Shown here in pieces: positions 45,302 through 54,063 of a DNA stretch of 64,000 bases. The DNA lies in NCBI GenBank assembly GCA_947497185.1, contig CANMFL010000003.1, positions 372,001 to 436,000 on the forward strand, given 5' to 3'. Every line of letters begins with the position of its first letter. Positions within the stretch are counted from its first letter, which is position 1. The stretch is from an uncultured Paracoccaceae bacterium (GTDB taxonomy: Bacteria; Pseudomonadota; Alphaproteobacteria; Rhodobacterales; Rhodobacteraceae). A program made the position numbers and the translations under genes. The notes beneath the pieces are model-generated. The model worked only from the letters and a program-made list of their open reading frames with translations, had not been told where the DNA came from and ran no database searches.

Positions 45302-45310
45302 AACCGCCAA

Positions 45311-45339
45311 ATTTGAGTTGTTTTGGCGAAATGAAGGGG
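45311..45339 (-). repeat. 29-base dispersed repeat, copy 2 (minus orientation)
   Basis: Exact reverse complement of 37750-37778. It lies in the gap between the converging DUF2794 and NlpC/P60 genes. The 7-bp stem CGCCAAA (45305-45311) with TTTGGCG (45322-45328) overlaps it, so it could also act as a terminator for DUF2794. Confidence 0.6.
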
Positions 45340-45353
45340 CGGGCGTCGCACCC

Positions 45354-46181
45354 CTATGTCAGCCGTTTACGCGCGGTCACATCGCCATCGCCTTGCGCCT
45401 TGATACGGATGATCGCGGCCGTGATTGGTTCATAGGTCGCGGCCATATGATGTGCGTTCGCATGCAGCATCACATCCGCGTCGACCATGATCCCGACGTG
45501 GCCTTTCCAGAACATCAGGTCGCCACGCTGTAGTGGCGCATCTGGCGCTATGTCTTGTCCAAGCTCCATTTGCTGCAGATCGCTATCGCCGGGGCAGAAC
45601 ATACCGCAGGCCTGTAGCCCCGCCTGCACGAGGCCAGAACAATCGACGCCAATCGTACTGTTGCCGCCCCAAAGATACGGCGTTCCGAAATAGAGTTGCG
45701 CGACCGTGACGGGATCAGTAAAGGGGCGATCCAGCGGGCGCAAATGTTTCTTAGGGATGAATCCCTGCGGCGTCTCATACATCTTGTGACGTTCATCAAT
45801 CACCTGCACCTGCGCCCCAAAGGTCAGGCGCATCAGGTCGGATGATTTGAAGCTCTCGGTCTCGTAGGCGTGCGTTGCCGTTGTCGCGATCCGGAATGTC
45901 GGCGCCTCACCCTCGGCGATTGCCGTGCTTGGCACGTAGCCCACGTATCCGTCCGCATCCGACTGCACAAACGCCCAGCCGTTCAGGTTTTCAAAGACGC
46001 TCACCCCTGCCCCCAGCAAAAGCTGCCGATCACGCTTGCCTTCGGGCTTTGCGCAGAGATCCACAATCGGCTGTGTGACCCGTTGCGGAATGCCGTCGAC
46101 GTAAGCGTCCGCTTGCACGATGCCTTTCAGGTGCTTGGCCGCGACCCTGCCGTTGGCGGGTGTGAGACGTCTATCACTCAT
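45354..46181 (-). CDS. NlpC/P60 family protein with SH3-like domains
   Basis: A 275-residue protein. The C-terminal NlpC/P60 domain has GVDCSGLVQAGLQ (catalytic Cys) and GDLMFWKGHVGIMVD (His), and the N-terminal 120 residues look like SH3-type repeats (LLLGAGVSVFENLNGWAFVQ, DGYVGYVP). Members cut peptide crosslinks in peptidoglycan or related peptides. No signal peptide is obvious from the chosen start at 46181, which overlaps the aminopeptidase stop by 4 bases; longer starts lie inside that gene. Confidence 0.85.
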   Translation of the reverse strand: MSDRRLTPANGRVAAKHLKGIVQADAYVDGIPQRVTQPIVDLCAKPEGKRDRQLLLGAGVSVFENLNGWAFVQSDADGYVGYVPSTAIAEGEAPTFRIATTATHAYETESFKSSDLMRLTFGAQVQVIDERHKMYETPQGFIPKKHLRPLDRPFTDPVTVAQLYFGTPYLWGGNSTIGVDCSGLVQAGLQACGMFCPGDSDLQQMELGQDIAPDAPLQRGDLMFWKGHVGIMVDADVMLHANAHHMAATYEPITAAIIRIKAQGDGDVTARKRLT

Positions 46182-47557
46182 AGGTCGAGCATCGCTGGTA
46201 GCGCCGCGAGGATCGCCCGCGCACCCATGCCAACGCCGCCTTTGGGTCGCGCTGGTGCTGCTGCGGGGTTCCAACCGTAGACATCGAAATGCATGTAGGG
46301 TGATTGTACAAAGCGGCGCAGGAATAGGGCCGCCGTGATCGTGCCAGCAAATCCGCCTTTGGGCGCGTTGTCAAGATCAGCGATACCCGGTTCGATCATC
46401 GTCTCGTAAGGGTCATGGAAGGGCAGCCGCCAAACCGGATCAGCCACGTCATTTGCGACATTTTCAAGCGCATGGGAAAACTTGGTTTCGTCAGTGAAAT
46501 ACGGCGAAATATCCGGCCCAACAGCCACGCGCGCAGCGCCCGTCAGCGTCGCCATTGAGATCACCAAGTCTGGCGTCGCCTCATCCGCAAGCGCCAGTGC
46601 ATCCGCCAACACCAGCCGCCCTTCGGCGTCGGTATTGTTGATCTCAACCGTCAGGCCTTTGCGCGATGTCAGGATATCCTGGGGCCGGAATGCGGTTCCA
46701 TCAATGCTGTTTTCAACCGCAGGGATCAGAACCCGCAGCCGCAGCCGCAATTTCAGCCCCATAATCATATGCGCCAAACCCAGCACGGTCGCCGATCCGC
46801 CCATGTCTTTTTTCATCAGGCCCATCGACGCACCGGGTTTGATGTTCAGCCCGCCCGTATCGAAACAAACGCCCTTTCCGACCAACGTCAGCGTCGGACC
46901 TGCATCACCCCAAGTCATGTCGATCAAACGCGGGGCGCGGTGCGGATCAGGGCCGACCGCGCGGCCAACCGTGTGGATCATCGGGAAATTCTGGGTCAAC
47001 AGATCGTCGCCTGCAATCACGTTCACGGCAGCGCCGCGTTCATCAGCCAAAGTACGGGTCGCGGCTTCCAGATCGCCCGGTCCCATGTCAGCCGTTGGGG
47101 TATTAATTAAATCGCGGGTCAATGCCTCGCCAGCCGCAATGACCTCTAACCGTGCAGCATCAACGCCTTCAGGGGCTTTCAGGCGCGCGACGGGTTTCGC
47201 AGGGGCCACATAGCGGTCAAAGCTGTAGCTCGCCAACAACCACCCAAGCGCAGTTTCCTCTAGCGCCAATCCCGACAGGCCAGCCGCGATATGATAGTTT
47301 GCGACAGGTAGCGTGCGTGCGGCAGCAGACACTTGAAACCGACCACGGGCGCGGGCCTTTTCCGTTCCGTAACCAACCAAAGCAAATGCAATCGCGCCGT
47401 CATCCCCCGGCACGGCTAGCGTTTGACCCAAGCTACCATCAAAACCATTGGCATCAGCCCAAGCACGGGCTTCGGCAGGAATCGCATCCAGATTTTCAGA
47501 AGGAATCACGTGAAGAGGGATGCTTTCTGAATCTTGGCGGGCAAACGTCAGCGACAT
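46178..47557 (-). CDS. Leucyl aminopeptidase family protein (M17)
   Basis: A 459-residue M17 metallopeptidase. GKGVCFDTGGLNIKPG carries the metal-binding Asp region, MKKDMGGSA the catalytic Lys/Asp, and NTDAEGRLVLADAL the signature. It removes N-terminal amino acids from peptides in the cytoplasm and needs two metals. It leads a two-gene unit with the NlpC/P60 gene, consistent with murein peptide recycling, which is inference. Confidence 0.92.
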   Translation of the reverse strand: MSLTFARQDSESIPLHVIPSENLDAIPAEARAWADANGFDGSLGQTLAVPGDDGAIAFALVGYGTEKARARGRFQVSAAARTLPVANYHIAAGLSGLALEETALGWLLASYSFDRYVAPAKPVARLKAPEGVDAARLEVIAAGEALTRDLINTPTADMGPGDLEAATRTLADERGAAVNVIAGDDLLTQNFPMIHTVGRAVGPDPHRAPRLIDMTWGDAGPTLTLVGKGVCFDTGGLNIKPGASMGLMKKDMGGSATVLGLAHMIMGLKLRLRLRVLIPAVENSIDGTAFRPQDILTSRKGLTVEINNTDAEGRLVLADALALADEATPDLVISMATLTGAARVAVGPDISPYFTDETKFSHALENVANDVADPVWRLPFHDPYETMIEPGIADLDNAPKGGFAGTITAALFLRRFVQSPYMHFDVYGWNPAAAPARPKGGVGMGARAILAALPAMLDL

Positions 47558-47654
47558 ATTTTTATCCTAGTTCGGGCATTTAACGCCAGACTAGCAACCC
47601 ATGTGGGCGCTGCAAGGATGATCGTGACGGACCGGCACCTCTTTGTGAGATCGG

Positions 47655-47990
47655 TTAAGCGTAGTCGCGGAAATCCCAAACGTGGCTGACAGCAGCATCA
47701 AACGCGCGTTCCAACCGCGCAATCGTCGCCCCTAACGCCACCCCACACCGCATGTCAGCCGCAGTGGCCGTGTGACGGGCAACCAAGGCAACCTCGGTCA
47801 AGCCAATTTGATCGGCAATCGCGCCCATGCGTTTGGCTGGTGCGGGAATCTCTGAAAACGCACCGATTCTGCGGGACGTCTGCAAATGATCCAGCTTTAT
47901 CGCGATATCTTGCAGCGCGCGGCACACGATATCCTCTGCATCATGATCGGCCAACGTATTGAACAACGTGCATAATGGGGCCGGATTCAT
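47655..47990 (-). CDS. Small uncharacterised protein
   Basis: A 111-residue protein with no signal peptide, largely helical, containing CTLFNTLADHDAEDIVCRAL and later HTATAADMRCGVALG. I chose the ATG at 47990; a longer start would overlap the 5' region of the carbonic anhydrase gene. No family was recognised. It stands alone between the aminopeptidase and carbonic anhydrase genes, divergent from the latter. Confidence 0.5.
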   Translation of the reverse strand: MNPAPLCTLFNTLADHDAEDIVCRALQDIAIKLDHLQTSRRIGAFSEIPAPAKRMGAIADQIGLTEVALVARHTATAADMRCGVALGATIARLERAFDAAVSHVWDFRDYA

Positions 47991-48201
47991 TGTGAAATTC
48001 TCCAGACATCGCAAGACGGCGACGCTGGCGGTGGAGCGGGCTGGTGGATACACCAGTAAGGGGCTGAAATATGTCATGACACCGTTCTACCCGCAGTTGG
48101 TGTCTGAATGGTTGATCTCTACAATTGAAAAGGTTCAAAAACCTCTCGAAATCCAAGTAAATTCGACGTAAGAGCCAGTGACCTATTCGGGAGAGTCCAT
48201 C

Positions 48202-48846
48202 ATGCCGTACCGCCACGCCCTGCCCGCATATTTAGCCAAACGTTACCATGGCTGGAAAGCGACCACCTACGCCGAGAATAAAAGCTGGTACAAACGACTT
48301 GCCGAAGACGGGCAACATCCACGTGCGATGGTGATTTCGTGCTGTGACAGTCGTGTGCATGTGACGTCGATTTTCGGGGCGGATCAGGGTGAATTCTTTA
48401 TTCACCGGAACGTTGCGAACCTCGTGCCGCCTTATAACCCAGATGGGGAATACCACGGGACGTCGGCAGCCGTAGAATATGCGGTGAACACATTGAAAGT
48501 GTCACACCTGATTGTCCTTGGGCATTCGAACTGCGGCGGTGTTGCAGGGTGCTACCACATGTGCGCAGGCAACGCGCCCGAACTGGAAGATAAAAGCAGC
48601 TTTGTCGGGCGCTGGATGGACATTCTACGGCCCGGTTACGACCGTCTGCCAAACGGCACGGACGCGGACCGCCTGACGGCTTTGGAAAAAGAATCGGTTC
48701 TGGTGTCTCTGGAAAACCTGATGACGTTCCCGTTTGTGAAAGCAGCCGTCGAAAGCGAAAACCTGTCGCTGCACGGCCTGTGGAACGATATCGGTGAAGG
48801 TACGCTCGAAGCCTATACGGACGACGCTGGATATCAGCCTGTTTAA
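48202..48846 (+). CDS. Beta-class carbonic anhydrase
   Basis: A 214-residue carbonic anhydrase. SCCDSRV supplies zinc ligand Cys and the Asp/Arg pair, and GHSNCGGV the His and Cys ligands. It interconverts CO2 and bicarbonate in the cytoplasm. The ATG at 48202 follows GGGAGAG with good spacing; a start eight codons earlier is less likely. It stands alone, 211 bases from the divergent gene at 47990. Confidence 0.94.
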   Translation: MPYRHALPAYLAKRYHGWKATTYAENKSWYKRLAEDGQHPRAMVISCCDSRVHVTSIFGADQGEFFIHRNVANLVPPYNPDGEYHGTSAAVEYAVNTLKVSHLIVLGHSNCGGVAGCYHMCAGNAPELEDKSSFVGRWMDILRPGYDRLPNGTDADRLTALEKESVLVSLENLMTFPFVKAAVESENLSLHGLWNDIGEGTLEAYTDDAGYQPV

Positions 48847-48972
48847 GGGTTTCTTAACCATCATCTGCTAAACGAAGCAGGTGGACATCCAAAGCAGCGC
48901 GTCGCGCTCAAAACGTCGGATGATGCTCGAAGACGACAAATGCACCGTCTTCGAGCTAATCAATCAAGGCGT

Positions 48973-49995
48973 TTAGCCTTTTTTCAGGCACTCACGTCCC
49001 AGCAATTCCGCGATCTGAACCGCGTTCAATGCAGCCCCTTTGCGCAGGTTGTCGGACACGCACCACAGGTTCAAACCGTTGTCGATTGTACTGTCCTGAC
49101 GGATGCGGGAAATGAACGTCGCATAGTCGCCGACGCATTCGATTGGCGTCACGTAGCCGCCATCTTCGCGCTTATCGATGACCATGATGCCCGGTGCTTC
49201 CCGCAGGATATCGCGGGCTTCGTCTTCGTCGAGAAATTCTTCAAACTCGATGTTGATCGATTCAGAATGGCCAACGAACACAGGCACACGTACGCAAGTC
49301 GCCGTCACTTTGATGTTCTTATCGACGATTTTCTTCGTCTCAACGACCATCTTCCACTCTTCTTTCGTGGTGCCGTCGTCCATGAAAACGTCGATATGCG
49401 GGATCACGTTGAACGCGATCTGCTTGGTGAACACGTCTTGGGTTTTGTTGTCGGTCGGGTTGTAGATCGACTTTGTCTCGTCCCACAGCGCATCAATCGC
49501 AGCTTTACCGCCGCCAGAAACAGACTGGTATGTGGACACAACAACGCGTTTGATCTTGGCGCGATCGTGCAGCGGTTTCAGCGCCACAACCATTTGTGCT
49601 GTCGAACAGTTCGGGTTCGCGATGATGTTTTTCTTCGAATACCCGTGAACCGCTTCTGGGTTCACTTCTGGTACGATCAACGGAATGTCCGGATCGTAGC
49701 GGTACAAAGAAGAGTTATCAATCACGACGCAGCCCGCTTTTGCAGCAACCGACGCGTATTTCTGTGTCGCCTCAGAGCCGACAGCGAACAATGCCATGTC
49801 CCAACCCGTGAAGTCGAACGTATCAAGGTCTTTGGTCTTCAGGGTTTTGTCGCCGAATGACACTTCGGTGCCCAGCGATTTACGGCTGGCCAGTACTGCA
49901 ATTTCATCCACAGGGAACTCACGCTCCGCGAGGATATTGAGCATTTCGTGACCCACATTACCTGTGGCGCCTACGATGACAATTTTATAACCCAT
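48973..49995 (-). CDS. asd: Aspartate-semialdehyde dehydrogenase
   Basis: A 340-residue enzyme. GATGNVGHEML is the NADP loop, NPNCSTAQMV holds the catalytic Cys (about residue 129), and SVSGGGKAAIDAL follows. It reduces aspartyl phosphate to aspartate semialdehyde, feeding lysine (lysA is also in the window), threonine and methionine synthesis. A clear ATG at 49995. It stands alone. Confidence 0.95.
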   Translation of the reverse strand: MGYKIVIVGATGNVGHEMLNILAEREFPVDEIAVLASRKSLGTEVSFGDKTLKTKDLDTFDFTGWDMALFAVGSEATQKYASVAAKAGCVVIDNSSLYRYDPDIPLIVPEVNPEAVHGYSKKNIIANPNCSTAQMVVALKPLHDRAKIKRVVVSTYQSVSGGGKAAIDALWDETKSIYNPTDNKTQDVFTKQIAFNVIPHIDVFMDDGTTKEEWKMVVETKKIVDKNIKVTATCVRVPVFVGHSESINIEFEEFLDEDEARDILREAPGIMVIDKREDGGYVTPIECVGDYATFISRIRQDSTIDNGLNLWCVSDNLRKGAALNAVQIAELLGRECLKKG

Positions 49996-50061
49996 TGATC
50001 CTATCCTTGGTTAAACCGCTGTCCCTTTAGCGTGCAGGTGCGCCAAAAGAAAGAGGCATCA

Positions 50062-51240
50062 CTAATCCGTGCGATCTGTCGCGAAGAAATAAGCGATCAA
50101 GCCACACATCAACGCCCCTAAAAAGAAGGCAAAGATCAAGGTATATGCGGTCGTTGTACCGCCAGCCATCGCCATGCCCTGCGTATGTAAGGGGGCCGTG
50201 ATAAACTGCGCAACACCAACGCCGCCGATGCTAAACAAGTTGACCAAGGTCACACCGCGTCCGGTCAAATGCGCGGGAAAGAACGCCTTTGCGTGGGCGA
50301 CCAACAGCGGAAATGCCGTGCCGCCAAACCCGATCATCGCCAGCAAAACCGCAGAAGCCCAAACGCCCGGCGCTGGAAAAAGAGCCAGCGTCGTCAAGGC
50401 AACAGCGCTCATCGCACTACCGCCTACGATCACCCATTTACGTGTGCGGAACATCCGTTCCAACGGACCGTAAGCAAAGCTGCCCGCGATCATGGCCAAC
50501 CCCATCACGAGGGTGACTTGGCCGATCAGGCTCACATCGGCCCCATACATGTCACTGATATAAGGACCCGCCCAAAGACCGCGCAGACCAGCGGCAGGCG
50601 CATAACTCACCAGCATCATCGCAAAGATCGGCCAGAGTTGCGGCATCTTCAACAACTCGAAAATCGACCCACGGTGCGTTGTTTCTATCATCGGCGGGTT
50701 TTTCACAGTCAGCCACATCAAGGCTGCAACGGCGAGGGACGTAACCCCCAAACCCTGCATCGTTTCGCGCCAACCGAACTCTGTCACGGCCCACGCCATT
50801 GGTGACGCACCCGCGAGATTACCCAATGATCCGATCCCGATTGTGGCCCCAGCCAAGGTGGCAAAAACAGCAGGCGAATAAGTGCGCGCAAAGATGAAAT
50901 AACTGGCCATCAGGACAGGCGCACAGCCGATCCCGATCAAGCCCATCGCGATTGTGACGTGCACAGGACTTTGCGCCGCTGCGAAAACAAACGCACCGCC
51001 ACCCGCGCCCAGCGCGAACAGGACTACAGCCGTGATCTTGGGTCCAACGCGGTCTAGCGCCACGCCAATCGGAATTTGGATCGCAGCGAAAACCAAGAAC
51101 CAAACACCCGAAGCAGTCGCCAAGTCATCAGGCATAGCGCCAATGTCGGCCTGCAAATCAGGTGCAAGCACCGGCAGAAACGCGCGGAAAAACTGTGACA
51201 GCCCATAGGCCAGCACCAAAAACGCAATACCCAACTTCAT
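50062..51240 (-). CDS. MFS transporter
   Basis: A 392-residue membrane protein with about twelve membrane segments and a loop GVALDRVGPK between segments 2 and 3, typical of the major facilitator superfamily. Substrate unknown. The ATG at 51240 overlaps the racemase stop (ATGA), so it is coupled to the racemase; it could carry an amino acid or related acid. An earlier start would lie inside the racemase gene. Confidence 0.8.
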   Translation of the reverse strand: MKLGIAFLVLAYGLSQFFRAFLPVLAPDLQADIGAMPDDLATASGVWFLVFAAIQIPIGVALDRVGPKITAVVLFALGAGGGAFVFAAAQSPVHVTIAMGLIGIGCAPVLMASYFIFARTYSPAVFATLAGATIGIGSLGNLAGASPMAWAVTEFGWRETMQGLGVTSLAVAALMWLTVKNPPMIETTHRGSIFELLKMPQLWPIFAMMLVSYAPAAGLRGLWAGPYISDMYGADVSLIGQVTLVMGLAMIAGSFAYGPLERMFRTRKWVIVGGSAMSAVALTTLALFPAPGVWASAVLLAMIGFGGTAFPLLVAHAKAFFPAHLTGRGVTLVNLFSIGGVGVAQFITAPLHTQGMAMAGGTTTAYTLIFAFFLGALMCGLIAYFFATDRTD

Positions 51241-51854
51241 GACAACGCCACCCCTATCACACGGTCCGCCGCCAGTGCTGGCGACGACAAAACCGGTATT
51301 TCCAAATCTCTTAACGCAGGCTCTGCGACACGCATCGACGCTTGCGCCAAAATCACACAATCTTGCCCGACGCTGACTTTGCGCACCGACGTCGCGACCG
51401 CATCGGCAAATCCAGCCATATCGCCCGCTTCAAACAACGCCCATGCCCCGTCACACAGATGCACGGTTGGCGCTATAACTGCGTCCGCCTCCATCAGCAA
51501 CGACAGTGACGCGGACCGCGTGCTTTCCAGACAAATCGCGAGCAACGGCTTGCTGCCGAGCGTCGCTGCGACCTCCATCAGCGGGCGGTCAATGCGGATC
51601 ACCTTCGGGTTCTGCAACTGATCCACCAACGGCCCAAGCGTCGAACAGGTACACAAGATCGCGTCCGCCTCGCCCAGCGCAGCTATCGCATCAGCGAACG
51701 TTTCAGCCACGGCATCAATGCCGCCAACTTGGGCCCGCGCCAATAAATCTTCGCGTACTACATGCACAACTTGAGCGTCGGGTGCCTTGTCCGCAAACAG
51801 GTCAGAAAACGTCGCGGCATGAACCTGCGCCGTATGAAGACAAGCGATCCGCAT
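51237..51854 (-). CDS. Aspartate/glutamate racemase family protein
   Basis: A 205-residue protein. CTCSTLGP carries the first catalytic Cys of the Asp/Glu/hydantoin racemase superfamily, and HLCDGAW may carry the second. It would racemise an amino acid or a related compound through two Cys. Substrate not readable. It is the first gene of a two-gene unit with the MFS transporter. Confidence 0.7.
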   Translation of the reverse strand: MRIACLHTAQVHAATFSDLFADKAPDAQVVHVVREDLLARAQVGGIDAVAETFADAIAALGEADAILCTCSTLGPLVDQLQNPKVIRIDRPLMEVAATLGSKPLLAICLESTRSASLSLLMEADAVIAPTVHLCDGAWALFEAGDMAGFADAVATSVRKVSVGQDCVILAQASMRVAEPALRDLEIPVLSSPALAADRVIGVALS

Positions 51855-52133
51855 TTCGAAATCCTTTTCAAGTCCGCGATGTCTGACACAAGCCTTTCAC
51901 CCCAACAAGAGCGGCGCATCTTCTTTTCAAATTCAACCCAAGCGAGTCGTTTGCGACCAGATTCGCAGCAGCCATTTCATACCGGATTGCACGAAACGAA
52001 CCGGAAATACCTCAGTAAACCTTACCAAAATCAGCCCGTTACGCGAAATATTCCGACACTTAATGCAACCGGTTGCAATAATTTAAAACCATGCCTACAG
52101 TAACGCTACGGAACTCGGGAAAGACCATTTCAC
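51855..52133. other. Intergenic region upstream of the inositol-cluster isomerase
   Basis: About 280 bases with no gene, between the divergent racemase and TIM-barrel isomerase genes. The only clear element is the LacI-type palindrome at 52064-52077. Promoters for both sides are expected here, but I cannot point to convincing -35/-10 boxes. Confidence 0.6.
52064..52077. promoter_or_regulatory. Candidate LacI-family operator 1
   Basis: TGCAACCGGTTGCA, a perfect 14-base palindrome of the LacI/GalR operator type with the central CG. It lies 57 bases before the isomerase ATG. The same core occurs at 60885-60902 between iolG and iolD, and a LacI-family gene is at 56161, so it is a likely target of that regulator. 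Confidence 0.75.
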
Positions 52134-52952
52134 ATGCTTCAATTCGGACTCAATCACATGACGACGCCAGCCTTATCGGTTGATGCAGTCTTTCGATTGG
52201 CTCGCGATTTGGGCTGCGTCGGGATCGAATTTCGCAACGATCTGGAACGGCCTCTGTTCGACGGCAAATCCCCCGCCGCGATCAAAGACCTTGCCGCAGA
52301 ACACAACGTCCGCATCCTCGCTTTGGCTGAGGTAAAGGCGTTCAACGACGCCCCCGAAACCAAGACAACGCAAGCGCGCGCGCTGATGCAAACCGCGCAA
52401 GCGTGTGGTGCCGAAGGTGTCGCTTTGATCCCGCGCATGGGCGACGCACCGCTTGACCGCGCCGTGCAACGCGACGCATTGCGTCATGCACTTGCGATCT
52501 ATCAACCGATGCTGACGGACATGAACCTGATCGGATTTATTGAACCGCTCGGCTTTGCGGCAAGCACCCTGCGGCACAAAGACGACGCCGCTAGCGTGCT
52601 GGCTGACATGGGCAATCCGGATTGCTTCAAACTGGTTCACGACACGTTCCACCACCACCTGTCCGGCGACACCACGTTCTATCCGGACCTCACTGGTATC
52701 GTCCACATCTCGGGCATCTCCGATCCTGCGCCAAGCGTGGCAGATATGACCGATGCACACCGCATCTTGGTCGATCAGGACGACAGGCTTGGCAATATTG
52801 CACAACTGCAAGCACTCCGTGCGCAGGGCTACACCGGCCCCGCCTCGTTTGAATGTTTTGCACCCGAAATTCACGCCATCACAGCCCCGTCCGCCGCATT
52901 GGCAGGGTCTATCGCATTCATCACCGCACAGCTGACGGCCAAAGCCGCATGA
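52134..52952 (+). CDS. TIM-barrel isomerase/epimerase (IolI-like)
   Basis: A 272-residue xylose isomerase-like TIM barrel. The C-terminal part has EPLGFAASTLRHKDDA, FKLVHDTFHHHLSGD and a HISGISDP segment, which would supply metal-binding Glu, Asp and His residues. Placement in an inositol gene region suggests the 2-keto-myo-inositol isomerase IolI, but this is from context and family, not a diagnostic motif. The GGAAAG upstream of the ATG is weak. The LacI-type operator lies upstream, and the transporter genes follow. Confidence 0.65.
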   Translation: MLQFGLNHMTTPALSVDAVFRLARDLGCVGIEFRNDLERPLFDGKSPAAIKDLAAEHNVRILALAEVKAFNDAPETKTTQARALMQTAQACGAEGVALIPRMGDAPLDRAVQRDALRHALAIYQPMLTDMNLIGFIEPLGFAASTLRHKDDAASVLADMGNPDCFKLVHDTFHHHLSGDTTFYPDLTGIVHISGISDPAPSVADMTDAHRILVDQDDRLGNIAQLQALRAQGYTGPASFECFAPEIHAITAPSAALAGSIAFITAQLTAKAA

Positions 52953-52969
52953 GCCGTGATACCTCAGAC

Positions 52970-53012
52970 GCCCTGCAAAACAGGGCCCGGCATCTACCAC
53001 TTGTGCGGCCGG
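52970..53012 (+). promoter_or_regulatory. Two hairpins between the isomerase and the binding-protein genes
   Basis: Perfect stem GCCCTG/CAGGGC with loop CAAAA (52970-52986), next to a second stem CCCGGC/GCCGGG spanning about 52986-53012. Both lie upstream of the binding-protein gene; they may stabilise mRNA or partly end transcription. Not matched to a riboswitch. Confidence 0.45.
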
Positions 53013-53035
53013 GCACATTCCTTGGGAGGGAAACA

Positions 53036-53971
53036 ATGAAAAAAGTACTACTAGCCGCTGGCCTGATGGGTCTCATGGGCACAACAGCAATTGCACAGCA
53101 AATCGGCGTATCTGTTGCGCGTTTCGACGACAACGGCCTGACCGTGATGCGGAACGGCATGACTGCCCACGAAGAAACGCTGGACGGCGTGTCCTTGCAG
53201 ATCGAAGACGCGACTGATGACGTGGCCAAGCAATTGGACCAGATCAACAACTTCATCGCCTCTGGCGTTGATGCGATCATCGTGAACGCCGTTGACACCA
53301 ACGCAACCGAAGCGATGTCCAACGCAGCCGCTTCTGCAGGCGTGCCACTGGTCTACGTGAACCGCCAGCCGGTCAACATGGATACACTGCCAGACGGTCA
53401 AGCATTTGTGGCGTCTAACGAAATCGAATCCGGCACGCTTGCTGCGTTCCACATGTGCCAGCAATTGCGGGCCGAAGGTAAATCCGGCGGGGCGACTGCC
53501 TATGTCCTCATGGGTCAACTTTCCAACCAAGCTGCTGTTCAGCGGACCAAAGATTTCCATGACGTCATTGGCATGGATATGTGTAACTTTATCACGATCA
53601 TCGACGAGCAAACCGCCGAATGGTCCCGTGACCAAGCGTCCGACCTTATGACCAACTGGATTTCATCCGGTGAACCATTCGACGCGGTCTTTGGCAACAA
53701 CGACGAAATGGCAATCGGCGCGATCCAAGCGATGAAAGCGGCGGGCATTTCCATGGACGACGTGGTTGTTGGTGGCGTTGACGCGACATCCGACGCGCTT
53801 GTGGCAATGGCCGCTGGCGAAATGGACGTCACAGTCTTCCAAGACCTCGCAGGTCAAGGTGCTGGGTCCATCGACACAGCAATCGCACTGGCCAATGGCG
53901 AAGAAGTCGACAAGCAAGTCTTCATCCCATTCAAATTGGTCACACCAGAAACGCTCGCGGACTTCCAATAA
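53036..53971 (+). CDS. Sugar (inositol-type) ABC transporter substrate-binding protein
   Basis: A 311-residue periplasmic binding protein of the ribose/LacI-like type 1 fold. Signal peptide about 1-20 (MKKVLLAAGLMGLMGTTAIA). Blocks QLDQINNFIASGVDAIIVNAVDT and DAVFGNNDEMAIGAIQAMKAAG are typical of sugar binders. GGGAGGGAAAC precedes the ATG. Given the neighbours, inositol is the likely ligand, by context. A stable hairpin follows the gene. Confidence 0.85.
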   Translation: MKKVLLAAGLMGLMGTTAIAQQIGVSVARFDDNGLTVMRNGMTAHEETLDGVSLQIEDATDDVAKQLDQINNFIASGVDAIIVNAVDTNATEAMSNAAASAGVPLVYVNRQPVNMDTLPDGQAFVASNEIESGTLAAFHMCQQLRAEGKSGGATAYVLMGQLSNQAAVQRTKDFHDVIGMDMCNFITIIDEQTAEWSRDQASDLMTNWISSGEPFDAVFGNNDEMAIGAIQAMKAAGISMDDVVVGGVDATSDALVAMAAGEMDVTVFQDLAGQGAGSIDTAIALANGEEVDKQVFIPFKLVTPETLADFQ

Positions 53972-53997
53972 GCGTTCGCTTTCGATCAAAAACGACG

Positions 53998-54021
53998 GTG
54001 GGGCGGCCTTTGCGGCCCCAC
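53998..54021 (+). promoter_or_regulatory. Stem-loop between binding-protein and permease genes
   Basis: Inverted repeat GTGGGGC/GCCCCAC with a GC-rich loop, in the 92-base gap after the binding-protein gene. Such hairpins often protect the upstream mRNA, so that the binding protein is made in excess over the membrane parts. Confidence 0.6.
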
Positions 54022-54063
54022 AGCCTAACAATTTCCTCAGACAGTTAAAAAGGGAGCTGACAG

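Noticed and set aside
47959..48171. 70-codon plus-strand open frame before the carbonic anhydrase gene
   Set aside because: Overlaps the start of the divergent small gene at 47990, lacks a ribosome site and resembles no family; probably upstream region only.
48940..49860. 306-codon plus-strand open frame opposite asd
   Set aside because: Complete overlap with an intact, well-conserved asd gene; composition is that of an antisense frame.
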